A stretch of DNA of 64,000 nt from JAKPAM01 sp047601745 (GCA_047601745.1 JASGIS010000001.1:3410001-3474000); one strand, 5' to 3'; counted from the first letter of the stretch, positions 18,469-26,682 are shown. The notes: generated by a model not told the origin, from the letters alone. Program-made: numbers and translations.

Positions 18469-18483
18469 TCGTGTCGCTTGACA
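18469..18483. repeat. Right terminal inverted repeat of the IS21-family element
   Basis: Sequence ending cgtgtcgcttgaca mirrors the left terminus at 16282. CCGGG follows directly at 18484-18488, repeating the five bases before the left end. Confidence 0.88.
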
Positions 18484-19034
18484 CCGGGTGCCTCACCAAG
18501 GCTGTTACCGGCGCGCAGGCTTGCTCGACGTTCAATACGCCGCTCCTGCTTCCCTGGAAGCCCGCCTGCATCGCCCTGGACAGGCAAACATTCGCAAAGT
18601 TCTGGCCCTTGGCATTGGATCGCTCCGGTAACCTTTCGCGTGAGGCAACGGATGCCGCTCGGTAACACCAGACTTGAGGCAACGCGACAGGCTGGAGCAG
18701 TCGTTCGCTGCAACTCACGCAGGCAGCATCGAACTCGGCCTCATCGGATGTCTGCTGCCCGCGATCCTGAACAGTCGCAATCGACCCAAAGCCGCCCCAC
18801 ACGGCTGTGAAGACCGGTCATTCGCAGCGCGCGTGCCAGGTCAGGAAGCAGCAGCCACGCGGTCGTCCCAGGCGTCGGCGAGCACCGCATTCGCGACGGT
18901 CGACCGCGTTGACGCAAGGTCAGCCGCAGCGGTTGCTGTCGTCCGTCGTTGGCCGGCTTCATCCAATTTGAGGATGTGTGCGTGCCAGAGTTGCCACTAG
19001 AGTTTGGGCACCAGATTCAACTGTGGGGGAACAG
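18484..19034. other. Gap between the IS element and the exported-protein cluster
   Basis: About 550 bases with no convincing gene on either strand. Short open frames here lack ribosome sites and recognisable motifs. The last part should hold the promoter of the downstream exported-protein cluster, but no clear -35/-10 pair was found. Confidence 0.4.
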
Positions 19035-20723
19035 ATGCTACGAAGGGTCTGTTTGATTCTTGCGACGCTCGCGGCATTGCTTGCCGCTGGGGGCGGTCGA
19101 ACTCAGCCACTGCAAATAATAGGGCAGGACCCTCGTTTCGGGCCGATTTGCGCTGGCCCCCTCGGCCCCGGGCCCTGCGCCGACGTGGCTAGATACATCG
19201 CAATGCAGCGTGGGCTACTACCGCCACCTGGAATGCCAGCCCCGCTGCCTCCGCCCGGAGTGCCGCAGGCACCCCTCCCGCAGGGACTCCCGCCGTTGCA
19301 ACAGGTTGGTTTTGTTCCCGGCGTTGGTCCGATATGCGCCGGCCCGCTCGGCCCGGGACCGTGCGCAGCGGTTCAGCAATACCTTATGTCGATGGCTGCC
19401 AATGCGCCCCGCCTGCCGGTGGTAAATCCGCAGGACCTGCGCATGGTCAACAACTTGCAGGGCGTTGGTCCTGTATGTCAGGGACCGATGGGAGCTGTTC
19501 CTTGTTCTCAAATCCAGCAACAGAGGCTTGATTCGTTCTCCGGGGCCCTCCCGCCGCAAGCGTCCTTTGGCATACCCGCGGGACTTGACGCAGTGCAACT
19601 GGCACAGCAGTGCGCTGCAAAGGTCGGCCTGGACGCGACACTGTTCGCTGCATGTACTGGGCGGCAAGCCGTACTTCCTGCCAACCTGCACAAGGTTGTC
19701 GACTGCGCCGTCGAGTCGCGAGAGACCGAGGGCTTCGCCAAGTGTGCTGCCGGCCCACTCGGCATTCGGCTATCCGACGACCAGCAAACGGCTGTGACCT
19801 GCGCTGTGGACTCCAATGGTGACAAAGACGACTTCATCAACTGCGCGGGTTCTGCCTTCCTGGACAAGAACTTGAACCAGGACCAGCGCAAGGTTCTGGA
19901 GTGCGCCTCGGATGCCGATGGAGACTCGCAGGCGTTTACGCGTTGCGCGTCACGTGCACTCGGCCGTCATCTCTCGGAGGACCAGCGAACTGCCGTGAAT
20001 TGCGCGGTGGAGTCAAAGGGTGACAAGGACGACTTTGTCACATGCGCCGGAAGCGCCTTGTTGAACCAGAAGCTGAATCGCGACCAGCGAAAAGTTCTCG
20101 AGTGCGCAGCGAACTCTGACGGTGAGTCCGACAAGTTCGTGGGCTGCGCGGCCCCAGCCCTTCTTGGTCGCAACGCTAGCCGTGAGCAACGTGTGGCGAT
20201 GCAATGTGCTGCGGAGTCCGGTGGCGAGTTTGACACGTTCGCCGCCTGCGCTGGGGCGAACATGGTCAACCTTCAACTGAACCCGGAACAGCAGATTGCG
20301 GTGCAATGCGTTGTCTCTACCGGCGGGCAACCGTACGCCGCGGCCGGCTGCATGGCCACGCGATTGACGGCGCGTGAACTGCTCAAGTGCGCCGCCAACG
20401 GTATTGGTGGCAAAGACGGCTGCTTTGGGGACAACAACGACTTGGTGGGGAAGAACGGTTGGGTGGCGAGGACCTTCGGTCAGATTGCCGGTGGTCCGAA
20501 CTCGGTCATCAACAACCCCGGTCAAATCTGGGGAGGCGACAACTCGTTCGTTCGAAACCCCGGGCAAATCTGGGGAGGGAACAACTCCTTCGTTCGGAAT
20601 CCATCTCAAATCTGGGGTGGACCCAACTCAGTTTTCAACAACCCCGGGCAACTCCTGCCTAGCCCGAAGCCGCTGACGCTGGGGAATGTCGGCGGTAAGC
20701 GCATCTGCATTCCTTGGTGCTAA
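19035..20723 (+). CDS. Secreted cysteine-repeat protein of unknown function
   Basis: A 562-residue exported protein I do not recognise. The ATG at 19035 follows ggggga and opens a signal peptide (MLRRVCLILATLAALLAAGG). Three copies of a motif like VGPICAGPLGPGPC lie at about 36-49, 97-111 and 144-158. Residues 190-440 hold eight tandem repeats of 31-34 residues, each with two Cys 13-14 apart in a pattern CA-(V/A)-E-S-x-G-(D/E)-x-x-x-F-x-x-CA. First cysteines are at 193, 224, 257, 290, 323, 357, 391 and 425. Four 14-residue repeats (like NNPGQIWGGDNSFVR) fill 487-542. Even Cys spacing suggests intra-repeat disulfides and a periplasmic or extracellular location. It is first in a run of same-strand exported or membrane proteins. 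Confidence 0.75.
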   Translation: MLRRVCLILATLAALLAAGGGRTQPLQIIGQDPRFGPICAGPLGPGPCADVARYIAMQRGLLPPPGMPAPLPPPGVPQAPLPQGLPPLQQVGFVPGVGPICAGPLGPGPCAAVQQYLMSMAANAPRLPVVNPQDLRMVNNLQGVGPVCQGPMGAVPCSQIQQQRLDSFSGALPPQASFGIPAGLDAVQLAQQCAAKVGLDATLFAACTGRQAVLPANLHKVVDCAVESRETEGFAKCAAGPLGIRLSDDQQTAVTCAVDSNGDKDDFINCAGSAFLDKNLNQDQRKVLECASDADGDSQAFTRCASRALGRHLSEDQRTAVNCAVESKGDKDDFVTCAGSALLNQKLNRDQRKVLECAANSDGESDKFVGCAAPALLGRNASREQRVAMQCAAESGGEFDTFAACAGANMVNLQLNPEQQIAVQCVVSTGGQPYAAAGCMATRLTARELLKCAANGIGGKDGCFGDNNDLVGKNGWVARTFGQIAGGPNSVINNPGQIWGGDNSFVRNPGQIWGGNNSFVRNPSQIWGGPNSVFNNPGQLLPSPKPLTLGNVGGKRICIPWC

Positions 20724-20737
20724 GACGGAGACACGAC

Positions 20738-21313
20738 ATGCGGTCTGGACTGCTTCGAGAGGCAATGAGGGGTTGGGCTCTCTGCCTACTTGTTGCGCTG
20801 CCTTTCGGCGCATACGGACAGTGCGCCAACGCGGTCACACCGAGTTGCTCCGTCTATGAAACCTGCTTTGCGAAGTACTGTCCGTGCGACGGCAAACCGA
20901 GCGAGTACTTTCGAACCTACGGGTTGAAGTATTGCAAGGCGTTCCTGGCGAACACCGCGTTGAGCGCTCAGGGAAAGGCCTGGCGCGATTCGACTCTGGT
21001 GTGTCTGCAGGAGAGTATCGTCCCGAAGCTGGACATCTCAAGCAACCCGAGCTGCAACTGCGAGCAAATGCGGTCCGTCGCGTTCGACTCTCACGTCGCC
21101 TGCTACACGAAGCCGGGCGCATCAATCTGCGACTTGCCAGCCGCGGACGTCGGCGCCATTGCCAAGACCGTTGACATCAAGGATTTGGTGGACACGGCAG
21201 GTTGGAGACAGATGCGAGACATCGCAGCACGATGTGGGGCGAGCGCTCCGGACGACGGGCGACGTGCGGCGTGGAGAACCATGGAGCAAGTACTGAAACT
21301 GCGAAGCCCATGA
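20738..21313 (+). CDS. Exported 12-cysteine protein with stanniocalcin-like pattern
   Basis: A 191-residue protein with a signal peptide (MRGWALCLLVALPFGAYG-Q). The ATG at 20738 has acggag eight bases upstream; a longer frame from 20714 lacks such a site. The mature part has 12 Cys (29, 37, 43, 48, 50, 66, 89, 106, 108, 122, 131, 166). The pattern CKAFL (66-70), QGKAW (78-82), C89-L, K97, C108, CYTK (122-125), AI at 140-141 and C166 matches, nearly spacing for spacing, the core of the animal hormone stanniocalcin (CKSFL, QGKAF, CI, K, C, CYSK, AI, C) as I recall human STC1. That similarity is from memory and not searched. Its role in a bacterium is unknown. It follows the Cys-repeat protein by 14 bases, so the two probably share a transcript. 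Confidence 0.72.
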   Translation: MRSGLLREAMRGWALCLLVALPFGAYGQCANAVTPSCSVYETCFAKYCPCDGKPSEYFRTYGLKYCKAFLANTALSAQGKAWRDSTLVCLQESIVPKLDISSNPSCNCEQMRSVAFDSHVACYTKPGASICDLPAADVGAIAKTVDIKDLVDTAGWRQMRDIAARCGASAPDDGRRAAWRTMEQVLKLRSP

Positions 21314-21386
21314 GGGAGTCGCAGGGAGGAAGGCACCGCAGAGACCTAGTCCTGGTGAGCCCCAAGGAGTACCTGCCACGGTTCTG

Positions 21387-21683
21387 ATGCGTGTGGCGGT
21401 TCGTTGGACCTGGGTCCTGGCCGCAGCGCTCGCCGCCGCAGGACCTGCTACTGCGGCGGAAATCGTCCTTGAACGAAGCGCTGTGCAGAAGCTTGTCGTC
21501 GAGGCGCTCTTTAAGGACAACGGACGGTTCTACGTCAAGAAGGGCGTGTGTAGCGCGTATCTGGAAACACCCACTGTAACCCTGGCCGGAGGACGTGTTG
21601 TCATTCGTTCGCATCTAAGTGGTCGCTTTGCTTGGAGGCCAGCGGGAACCGCTTTGGAGTTGGATTGGCCTCCTGGACAGTAG
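21387..21683 (+). CDS. Exported protein, N-terminal part of a probably frameshifted gene
   Basis: 98 residues with a signal peptide (VRWTWVLAAALAAAGPATAA-E) followed by VLERSAVQKLVVEALF and CSAYLETPTVTLAGGRVVIR. After HLSGRF the reading turns into WRPAGTALELDWPPGQ and stops, which looks like out-of-frame sequence. The overlapping minus-one frame (21632-21961) continues plausibly with SGNRFGVGLASWTVVSGLPS. I take the two as halves of one gene broken near 21626-21640. No good ribosome site precedes the ATG. Function unknown. Confidence 0.6.
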   Translation: MRVAVRWTWVLAAALAAAGPATAAEIVLERSAVQKLVVEALFKDNGRFYVKKGVCSAYLETPTVTLAGGRVVIRSHLSGRFAWRPAGTALELDWPPGQ

Positions 21684-21961
21684 TGTCTGGGCTGCCAAGT
21701 GCTCAGGGTGTTGTGGTCCGCCTTGGAGGTATCCGCATCGACGAGTTTGACGACTCCAACATCCGATTGCTGCTGAACTCGGGGCTTGTCCCGACTCTAC
21801 CAAGCGCCATCGAACTGGACGTCCTGAAGGCGGTAAGAGCGATGCTCCAAGGGGCTGGTGGACAGATTCAAGCGGATGTCCAAGCGCTCAGCATCGAGGC
21901 GGTGGGAGCAGCGGATAACAAGCTCTCAGTTCGTTTTGACTTCAAGCTTGTTGGGAGGTAG
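21632..21961 (+). CDS. C-terminal part of the frameshifted exported protein
   Basis: 109 codons in a frame shifted by minus one relative to the preceding segment. The only start is a TTG without ribosome site, so it is unlikely to be translated alone. The text runs smoothly (VSGLPSAQGVVVRLGGIRIDEFDD to SVRFDFKLVGR) and resembles a continuous beta-rich domain that would complete the 21387 segment to about 190 residues. Sequencing error or true mutation cannot be separated from this window. Confidence 0.5.
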   Translation: MEASGNRFGVGLASWTVVSGLPSAQGVVVRLGGIRIDEFDDSNIRLLLNSGLVPTLPSAIELDVLKAVRAMLQGAGGQIQADVQALSIEAVGAADNKLSVRFDFKLVGR

Positions 21962-21966
21962 CGAAC

Positions 21967-22560
21967 TTGTCCAAGACTGCGTTGACGAAAATCTGGTCGT
22001 TCTTCGCGCTGACGAGCCTGACTCTCTCGTTCCTCTTCTTCCTGAGAACAACTGGGGCCGAACCAAAGGGCGACAGCTTTGGACTGCTGGGCTACAAGGC
22101 CGCGACTATTCCGGTGCTGGCGCTACCGATGGACATCATCTTGTTCGGTATCTCGCTATGGCTGACGTGGGTCTGGAGTGAGTCTGTCGCGGCAGGCCCC
22201 TGGGTAGAGCGCATCCCCATCTTCCATTTCGAGCGCAAGGACGTCGACCCGTCGACGCGCGGTGGGAGGATTTATCAGCGCTGGGCCTTTGCATTGGCGC
22301 TGGTTGTGCCTCTGCTCCTGATTGCTCAGATGGCAGCTCGTTTCCTTGGGGGCTCGGTCTATCAGAGTGGCAAGCCGGCACCGCTGGCAACGGGCAGCAC
22401 CCTGTTCGAGTTCACAAGCCTCAACGGAGTCAGTGGCCTGCTGCGCTTCGGCGACCCCGAGGGTCCTCAGTTTTTTGCATGGGAGCCCTGGCTGTTTGGT
22501 TTGATGCTGCTAGTTCTAGTCCTGGGGTGGCTCTGGACCTTGCGCAGCATCTTCCGATAG
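21967..22560 (+). CDS. Four-helix inner-membrane protein of unknown function
   Basis: 197 residues beginning at TTG 21967 with gggagg eight bases upstream. Predicted membrane segments lie near residues 8-27, 45-70, 105-126 and 174-192. A charged cytoplasmic or periplasmic loop (HFERKDVDPSTRGGR) joins segments two and three. No family recognised. It starts six bases after the preceding frame and belongs to the same exported-protein cluster. Confidence 0.65.
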   Translation: MSKTALTKIWSFFALTSLTLSFLFFLRTTGAEPKGDSFGLLGYKAATIPVLALPMDIILFGISLWLTWVWSESVAAGPWVERIPIFHFERKDVDPSTRGGRIYQRWAFALALVVPLLLIAQMAARFLGGSVYQSGKPAPLATGSTLFEFTSLNGVSGLLRFGDPEGPQFFAWEPWLFGLMLLVLVLGWLWTLRSIFR

Positions 22561-22616
22561 AGCCGAGCTGTTCAGCATGATGCCTTCGGGAGCCGATTTC
22601 TGCGACTTCCGGAGCG

Positions 22617-23450
22617 ATGCAATACGTAGGGAGAACGCTAGTGTTCCTTCGCCTTCTTGGACTGGTGACCCTTGTACTGCTTGGGGGGTGCGGAGACTCT
22701 CTAACCAAGATGGTTAACGCGAAGTTTCCTTCCATCACCGTAGAGGAACAGCGGCAAGCAGCAATCAGCTCCACCGCTCAAGCACTTGCGAAGCTCGCCA
22801 CTCCAAATATTGGAGTTGGAGTGGCAATGTCGGATGCGACGGCCGCGCTGCTTACGGAAGAGCTCAAGAAGCAGGGTGTGGCGAAACTCGGCCTTCGTGG
22901 TGACGAGCAACTGGTTCGGGTGTCAGTCGACTTCGCTCGGCAGTTCTCCAAGGACGATGCCGGAGACAACCAGGCCGCAATCGCGGCGCTAGGCACGCTG
23001 AAACCTCGCATTGAAGGAACCATCACTGCCTATGCGGGGCTCACGGGAGCGATAACGCAAGCCGGCGCATCCGGTCCAGAACTTGAGTTGCGGCTGCTGC
23101 CAGCACTCTCGTCCGTGCATGTCGAGAAAATCGAGCTCGCAGACAAGGTCGACGCCACCTTGGTTGGATCCGCAATCGCCGCAGTCCTAAACCGGTTCAA
23201 GGACAACATCTCGGGAGAACTGACCCGCTCCCCTCTGACGCGTGTGACAGTACCCGCACTCTCAGACAAGCCGTTCAACCCCAGCGACATGTTTTCCATC
23301 AACGACGCCGGCGGCAAGGCCACCATCGAAGTGATGTCGAAGCCGATAGTAATTCCGTTTAAGGTGGACGGCATCGCTTGGCTGGTCGCAAAGGACCACT
23401 TTACGTCGTTAGTACAGCTATCGCCTGTCGGCGTTGAAGCAGCCGCGTAG
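22617..23450 (+). CDS. Lipoprotein, first half of a gene interrupted by an in-frame TAG
   Basis: 277 residues. A short hydrophobic segment ends in the lipobox LGGC (Cys25 from the ATG), so it is a likely lipoprotein. GTG at 22641 has agggaga six bases upstream and may be the true start (MFLRLLGLVTLVLLGGC). The ATG at 22617 has its purine run too close. The frame stops at TAG 23448-23450 and then stays open in the same frame to 24617. Read through, it would give one protein of about 666 residues. The segment around residues 130-270 looks beta-rich with no recognised domain. Confidence 0.62.
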   Translation: MQYVGRTLVFLRLLGLVTLVLLGGCGDSLTKMVNAKFPSITVEEQRQAAISSTAQALAKLATPNIGVGVAMSDATAALLTEELKKQGVAKLGLRGDEQLVRVSVDFARQFSKDDAGDNQAAIAALGTLKPRIEGTITAYAGLTGAITQAGASGPELELRLLPALSSVHVEKIELADKVDATLVGSAIAAVLNRFKDNISGELTRSPLTRVTVPALSDKPFNPSDMFSINDAGGKATIEVMSKPIVIPFKVDGIAWLVAKDHFTSLVQLSPVGVEAAA

Positions 23451-23513
23451 GCCGTCGAGGTCAAACCTACGTTCAGCGGCATCCAAGACCGAGTAGACGA
23501 GATTGTCGAGCAG

Positions 23514-24617
23514 GTGTTCGAGGTTCCTACCCCAGAGGGAACGTGGGTGGCCGTGAAGAGGGACGTTGTCGCCTTGACGATGAACAGGGTTACGTCTCAG
23601 GCGCAGCTTTGCGTCAAGGCGTCGGTGTCGGTACCTAATCAACACACCAGCACCAAAATCAAACTGCCGAACGGACTTGGAATCAACTGCTCTTCCGACC
23701 GTGTATGCAAGTCCGACAGGCAGTGCAGCTTCAACGCCAACCGCGACACCCGCGACTGCAGTGCCTGCCTGCTGCGAGCTCCTCGTGTTTGCGCATTTGG
23801 CGGCTGCGTCGGCGGACAGTGCACCCTCAGAGGGAATGACCCGTTCTGTGAGGCTGCCAAGGCGGCCCAGAACGTCATCTACGACGCAGACGCCAACTTG
23901 CGCAAGGCTGACTGCGACCGGCTGAGGGAGACAGAGAACGCTACGTGTGAGGTGGAAAAGGCTGGCGAGAAATTGCTGTGCGAAGCGAAGAAGGAGGCGC
24001 TAAATCGCCTCGCGGCCACTGGGAACTTTGCCAACCTCGATGTGGATTCGCGGTTCGCGACCGACAACCTTCAGGTCTGCCTTCGCGACTTCAACATGTC
24101 GCTAGCCCTTGACCGAGTTCAGTTCGCACTCGAAGTCCAAGGTGAGGCGAAGGCCGATGTTGATGTCAAGTTCGTCCCATTGGACATCGTCGGACACCTG
24201 ACCTGTCAGTTCCCATGGTCGCAGTCGAAGAACTTCACCGCGTCACTACGTGAGTCCCGTGTGGGCATCGCATCGAACATCCAACTCGCAACAGATAACG
24301 GCGATGCGCGGGCGAACTTTGCCGTGGACAACATCGACGTCAAGGCCAAGCTCAATCCGGGCCCCACGGAGTTCCTGCTAAGCAGTCCCGAACTTCTACT
24401 CAAGTGTCCGGTGCTCGCCGGCATCGCCCCCACCGTTGTGGCGTTGACACCTTTCGTACCGCAGTTGAACGGAGAGGTCGACTACACGCTCAAGGACCAG
24501 AAGGCATCAGTGAAGTTGGCCATCCCCAAGCTCGCCGTCGGCGACGTGGCGATGGTCGTCAAGATAGTGCCGACTAAGGAAGCGATTGTGGTGACGGCGT
24601 CGAGTGCGAAGTTTTGA
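23514..24617 (+). CDS. Second half of the amber-interrupted lipoprotein gene
   Basis: 367 codons from GTG 23514, in the same frame as the lipoprotein before the TAG at 23448. The codons between TAG and GTG read naturally (VEVKPTFSGIQDRVDEIVEQ), so the split looks like a nonsense mutation rather than two genes. It contains a Cys-rich stretch (CSSDRVCKSDRQCSF, then CSACLLRAPRVCAFGGCVGG), a coiled-coil-like charged segment (KADCDRLRETENATCEVEKA) and a beta-rich C-terminus. No signal peptide of its own, so it could only reach the envelope as part of the longer protein. No family recognised. Confidence 0.58.
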   Translation: MFEVPTPEGTWVAVKRDVVALTMNRVTSQAQLCVKASVSVPNQHTSTKIKLPNGLGINCSSDRVCKSDRQCSFNANRDTRDCSACLLRAPRVCAFGGCVGGQCTLRGNDPFCEAAKAAQNVIYDADANLRKADCDRLRETENATCEVEKAGEKLLCEAKKEALNRLAATGNFANLDVDSRFATDNLQVCLRDFNMSLALDRVQFALEVQGEAKADVDVKFVPLDIVGHLTCQFPWSQSKNFTASLRESRVGIASNIQLATDNGDARANFAVDNIDVKAKLNPGPTEFLLSSPELLLKCPVLAGIAPTVVALTPFVPQLNGEVDYTLKDQKASVKLAIPKLAVGDVAMVVKIVPTKEAIVVTASSAKF

Positions 24618-25213
24618 ACTATGCACCGCGTGCGACTGCGTTGGTTTGACACCGTGCGCCGTCCGCGCACATGCCTTGTCTCGCAAGGATCAAGGACGTC
24701 AGCTATCCGGCTTGGCCTCGACCGACGGCTTCTGGCCGGTTGTGTGATTTCGCAGTCTGCCCTGAAAGCTGCCCATGGATCAAACCACCTATCGTGTCGA
24801 GTGGCAGCTAGTCGGAACTGCACGCGGGCGGGTGCTCCCGGCCAGAAGCAGGCGGTCGCAAAGGTCGGATTTCTGGCAAGTCAATTGCCGCCCCTCGTCC
24901 GTAGAGGCCCGCTAGGCACGCGCTGGCTTCCGCTGTGCCGCGAACTTCCTCTAGACTAGAAGAGCCAGGCCTGAATGATCTCAAGCCAGCAGTGTGACCT
25001 TCCAAGCCAACACGTCTGCGAGTTGCTTTATGTACGGCTCAACAATTGCCCAGGCGACAGCGGCATCAGCTCGCAGTGCGTGCTCGATGGGGCGTTCCGT
25101 GCGACATCAAAGCTGCGGAGAGATAATGAGCGCACCTGACCCGCTCGGTCGTTAGCCGCTTGCCAGACGACTCGGCTTTAGCGAGTGTGAGCCAACCCAA
25201 TTGCGAACCCTAA
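24618..25213. other. Gap between the exported cluster and the pentapeptide unit
   Basis: About 600 bases with no gene I can support. A minus-strand frame (24482-24823) only mirrors the end of the preceding gene. The palindrome ctagactag region near 24950 is not part of a convincing terminator. The promoter of the 25214 unit should lie in the last hundred bases but is not evident. Confidence 0.4.
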
Positions 25214-26062
25214 ATGACAGACGATCTCTTGCCTGCGATTCCGTCTCATTTTTCTCCTGGCAACAGACAGGTCATCACCGACCACTACATCCCCCAAAAC
25301 GTTGTAGACGAGGCTGCCGCATTCAAGTTTAAGATACTCAACCGCCTTAACGCGAATAAGATCACATTCAAGAACGTGTCGTTCGAGCACAGCGTATTTG
25401 ACGGCTGCTATCTCCGTAACTGCGTCTTTGATTCGTGCAATTTCACGGGGTGCCGATTCATCGGTTCTAACCTCCATCAGTCGAGTTTCCCAGGTTCCAG
25501 ATTTGACTACGCGACCTTCGAACGTTGTCAAATTGACTCCGACATTCTGACTGCGTGGAGCCCCCGGGAGGAGAACCTCAAGATGCGCTTCGCGCGCTCG
25601 TTGCGGATGAACTTCCAGCAGGTTGGCGACGCCAAGGCAGTCAATGAAGCAATCACCCAGGAACTCGATGCTACGTCACGTCATTTGCTTGAGTCCTGGC
25701 TATCGGAGGAGGAGTTTCACCGCAAGAAGTACCGTGGCCTTCAGCGCATCCGCCAGTTCCTGGCCTGGGTGGAGTTCTGGGTGCTTCATTTCGTTTGGGG
25801 AAACGGGGAGAGCATTACCAAGCTACTGCGGACGATCATCATCGCGATGGTTGCCATTGCGGCCTACGATGCAAATGCGTCCAACGGTTCGGCAACCATC
25901 GTGGACTACTGGGAGAGTTTGAAGGCTGCTCCGGCAATCTTCCTGGGTACAATCTCCCGCTCTTTCCATACGACCACTGCCGCGTCGATGATCGTCGCTG
26001 CCAGGCTAATCGCGTTGTCGCTGCTCACCGCGTTATTAGTCAAGCGCTTCGGCCGCCGATGA
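25214..26062 (+). CDS. Pentapeptide-repeat protein with two membrane segments
   Basis: 282 residues. Residues 50-107 are about eleven pentapeptide repeats centred on Phe or Leu (ITFKN VSFEH SVFDG CYLRN), which fold as a right-handed quadrilateral beta-helix. A charged helical linker (about 110-180) follows. The C-terminus has two membrane helices (about 203-221 and 257-276) with a Ser/Thr-rich loop between them (FLGTISRSFHTTT). That layout resembles the two-helix pore of small ion channels, though no selectivity filter is seen. The stop overlaps the next start as ATGA, making a tight three-gene unit. Function unknown; a membrane effector is a reasonable inference. Confidence 0.7.
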   Translation: MTDDLLPAIPSHFSPGNRQVITDHYIPQNVVDEAAAFKFKILNRLNANKITFKNVSFEHSVFDGCYLRNCVFDSCNFTGCRFIGSNLHQSSFPGSRFDYATFERCQIDSDILTAWSPREENLKMRFARSLRMNFQQVGDAKAVNEAITQELDATSRHLLESWLSEEEFHRKKYRGLQRIRQFLAWVEFWVLHFVWGNGESITKLLRTIIIAMVAIAAYDANASNGSATIVDYWESLKAAPAIFLGTISRSFHTTTAASMIVAARLIALSLLTALLVKRFGRR

Positions 26063-26682
26063 AAATGCATTTCTACGCTTTTGGCTCGATTTGCCGTGGT
26101 GAGGTCGATAGGTCATCAGACATCGACCTACTTGCCTGCATTACCGGGCCTAATCCTAATATCGACACTGACAGGTTCTCAGTGTATCAGCATGATCGAT
26201 TAGGGCGCTTGTGGGCGGAGGGAAATCCATTTGCCTGGCATCTGCATTTGGAATCTAGACTCCTGTTCTCGTCCGACGGTGTCGACTTCATAGCGTCGCT
26301 GGGCGTTCCTGCAGCCTACGAGGCTGGCGCGGAGGATTGCGACAAGTTCGCTCGCCTCTTTTCCGAGTCGCTTGATCAATTATCGAAGACCCGCGTGAAC
26401 GCCACTTTCAATCTGTCTTGCGTATTCCTGGGTATCAGGAACTTGGCCACCTGCTATTCGCTCTGGCGTGGCCATCCCGTTTTCTCCAGGAGGTCGCCCT
26501 TGTTGATTGATGCTCCTCTGAGCGTGGATGAGGAGGCCTTTGGTGTGCTCACGCGCGCAAGAGTGCTATCGACGCGTGGAATTGGCGACGCGCTCTCGGA
26601 CGAAGAGATTGTGCTTGCACTCAGGGCGGCTCCTGCCATCCAAGCTTGGATGTCTCAGCTGCTCGCCGAGGTAAGAGGATGA
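26059..26682 (+). CDS. Nucleotidyltransferase-fold protein (MNT/Pol-beta type)
   Basis: 207 residues. The N-terminus YAFGSICRGEVDRSSDIDLL has the Pol-beta nucleotidyltransferase signature G9-S10 followed by D21-x-D23. The remainder (about 60-207) is helical and unrecognised. The ATG at 26059 overlaps the preceding stop as ATGA, so the much longer open frame upstream of it is not used. Such domains occur in toxin-antitoxin pairs (MNT-HEPN), antibiotic-modifying enzymes and defence modules. The substrate is unknown. Confidence 0.75.
   Translation: MKMHFYAFGSICRGEVDRSSDIDLLACITGPNPNIDTDRFSVYQHDRLGRLWAEGNPFAWHLHLESRLLFSSDGVDFIASLGVPAAYEAGAEDCDKFARLFSESLDQLSKTRVNATFNLSCVFLGIRNLATCYSLWRGHPVFSRRSPLLIDAPLSVDEEAFGVLTRARVLSTRGIGDALSDEEIVLALRAAPAIQAWMSQLLAEVRG

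Larger units (their letters stand above)
16282..18483 (+). mobile_element. Complete IS21-family insertion sequence with 5-bp target duplication
   Basis: A 2202-bp element carrying istA and istB. The left end begins TGTCAGGCGACAC, and the reverse complement of the right end begins TGTCAAGCGACAC, giving imperfect terminal inverted repeats with the TG...CA tips typical of IS21. Inner copies of GCGACACGA and GGAACTGCCCCCCT near the left end match the multiple terminal repeats of this family. CCGGG flanks both sides (16277-16281 and 18484-18488), which is a clean target-site duplication and suggests a recent, intact insertion. It interrupts no recognisable gene. Confidence 0.93.

Noticed and set aside
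16271..18519. Ten-base match ctgttaccgg on both sides of the IS element
   Set aside because: The right copy lies 27 bases away from the IS end and is not adjacent like the CCGGG duplication, so it is probably chance.
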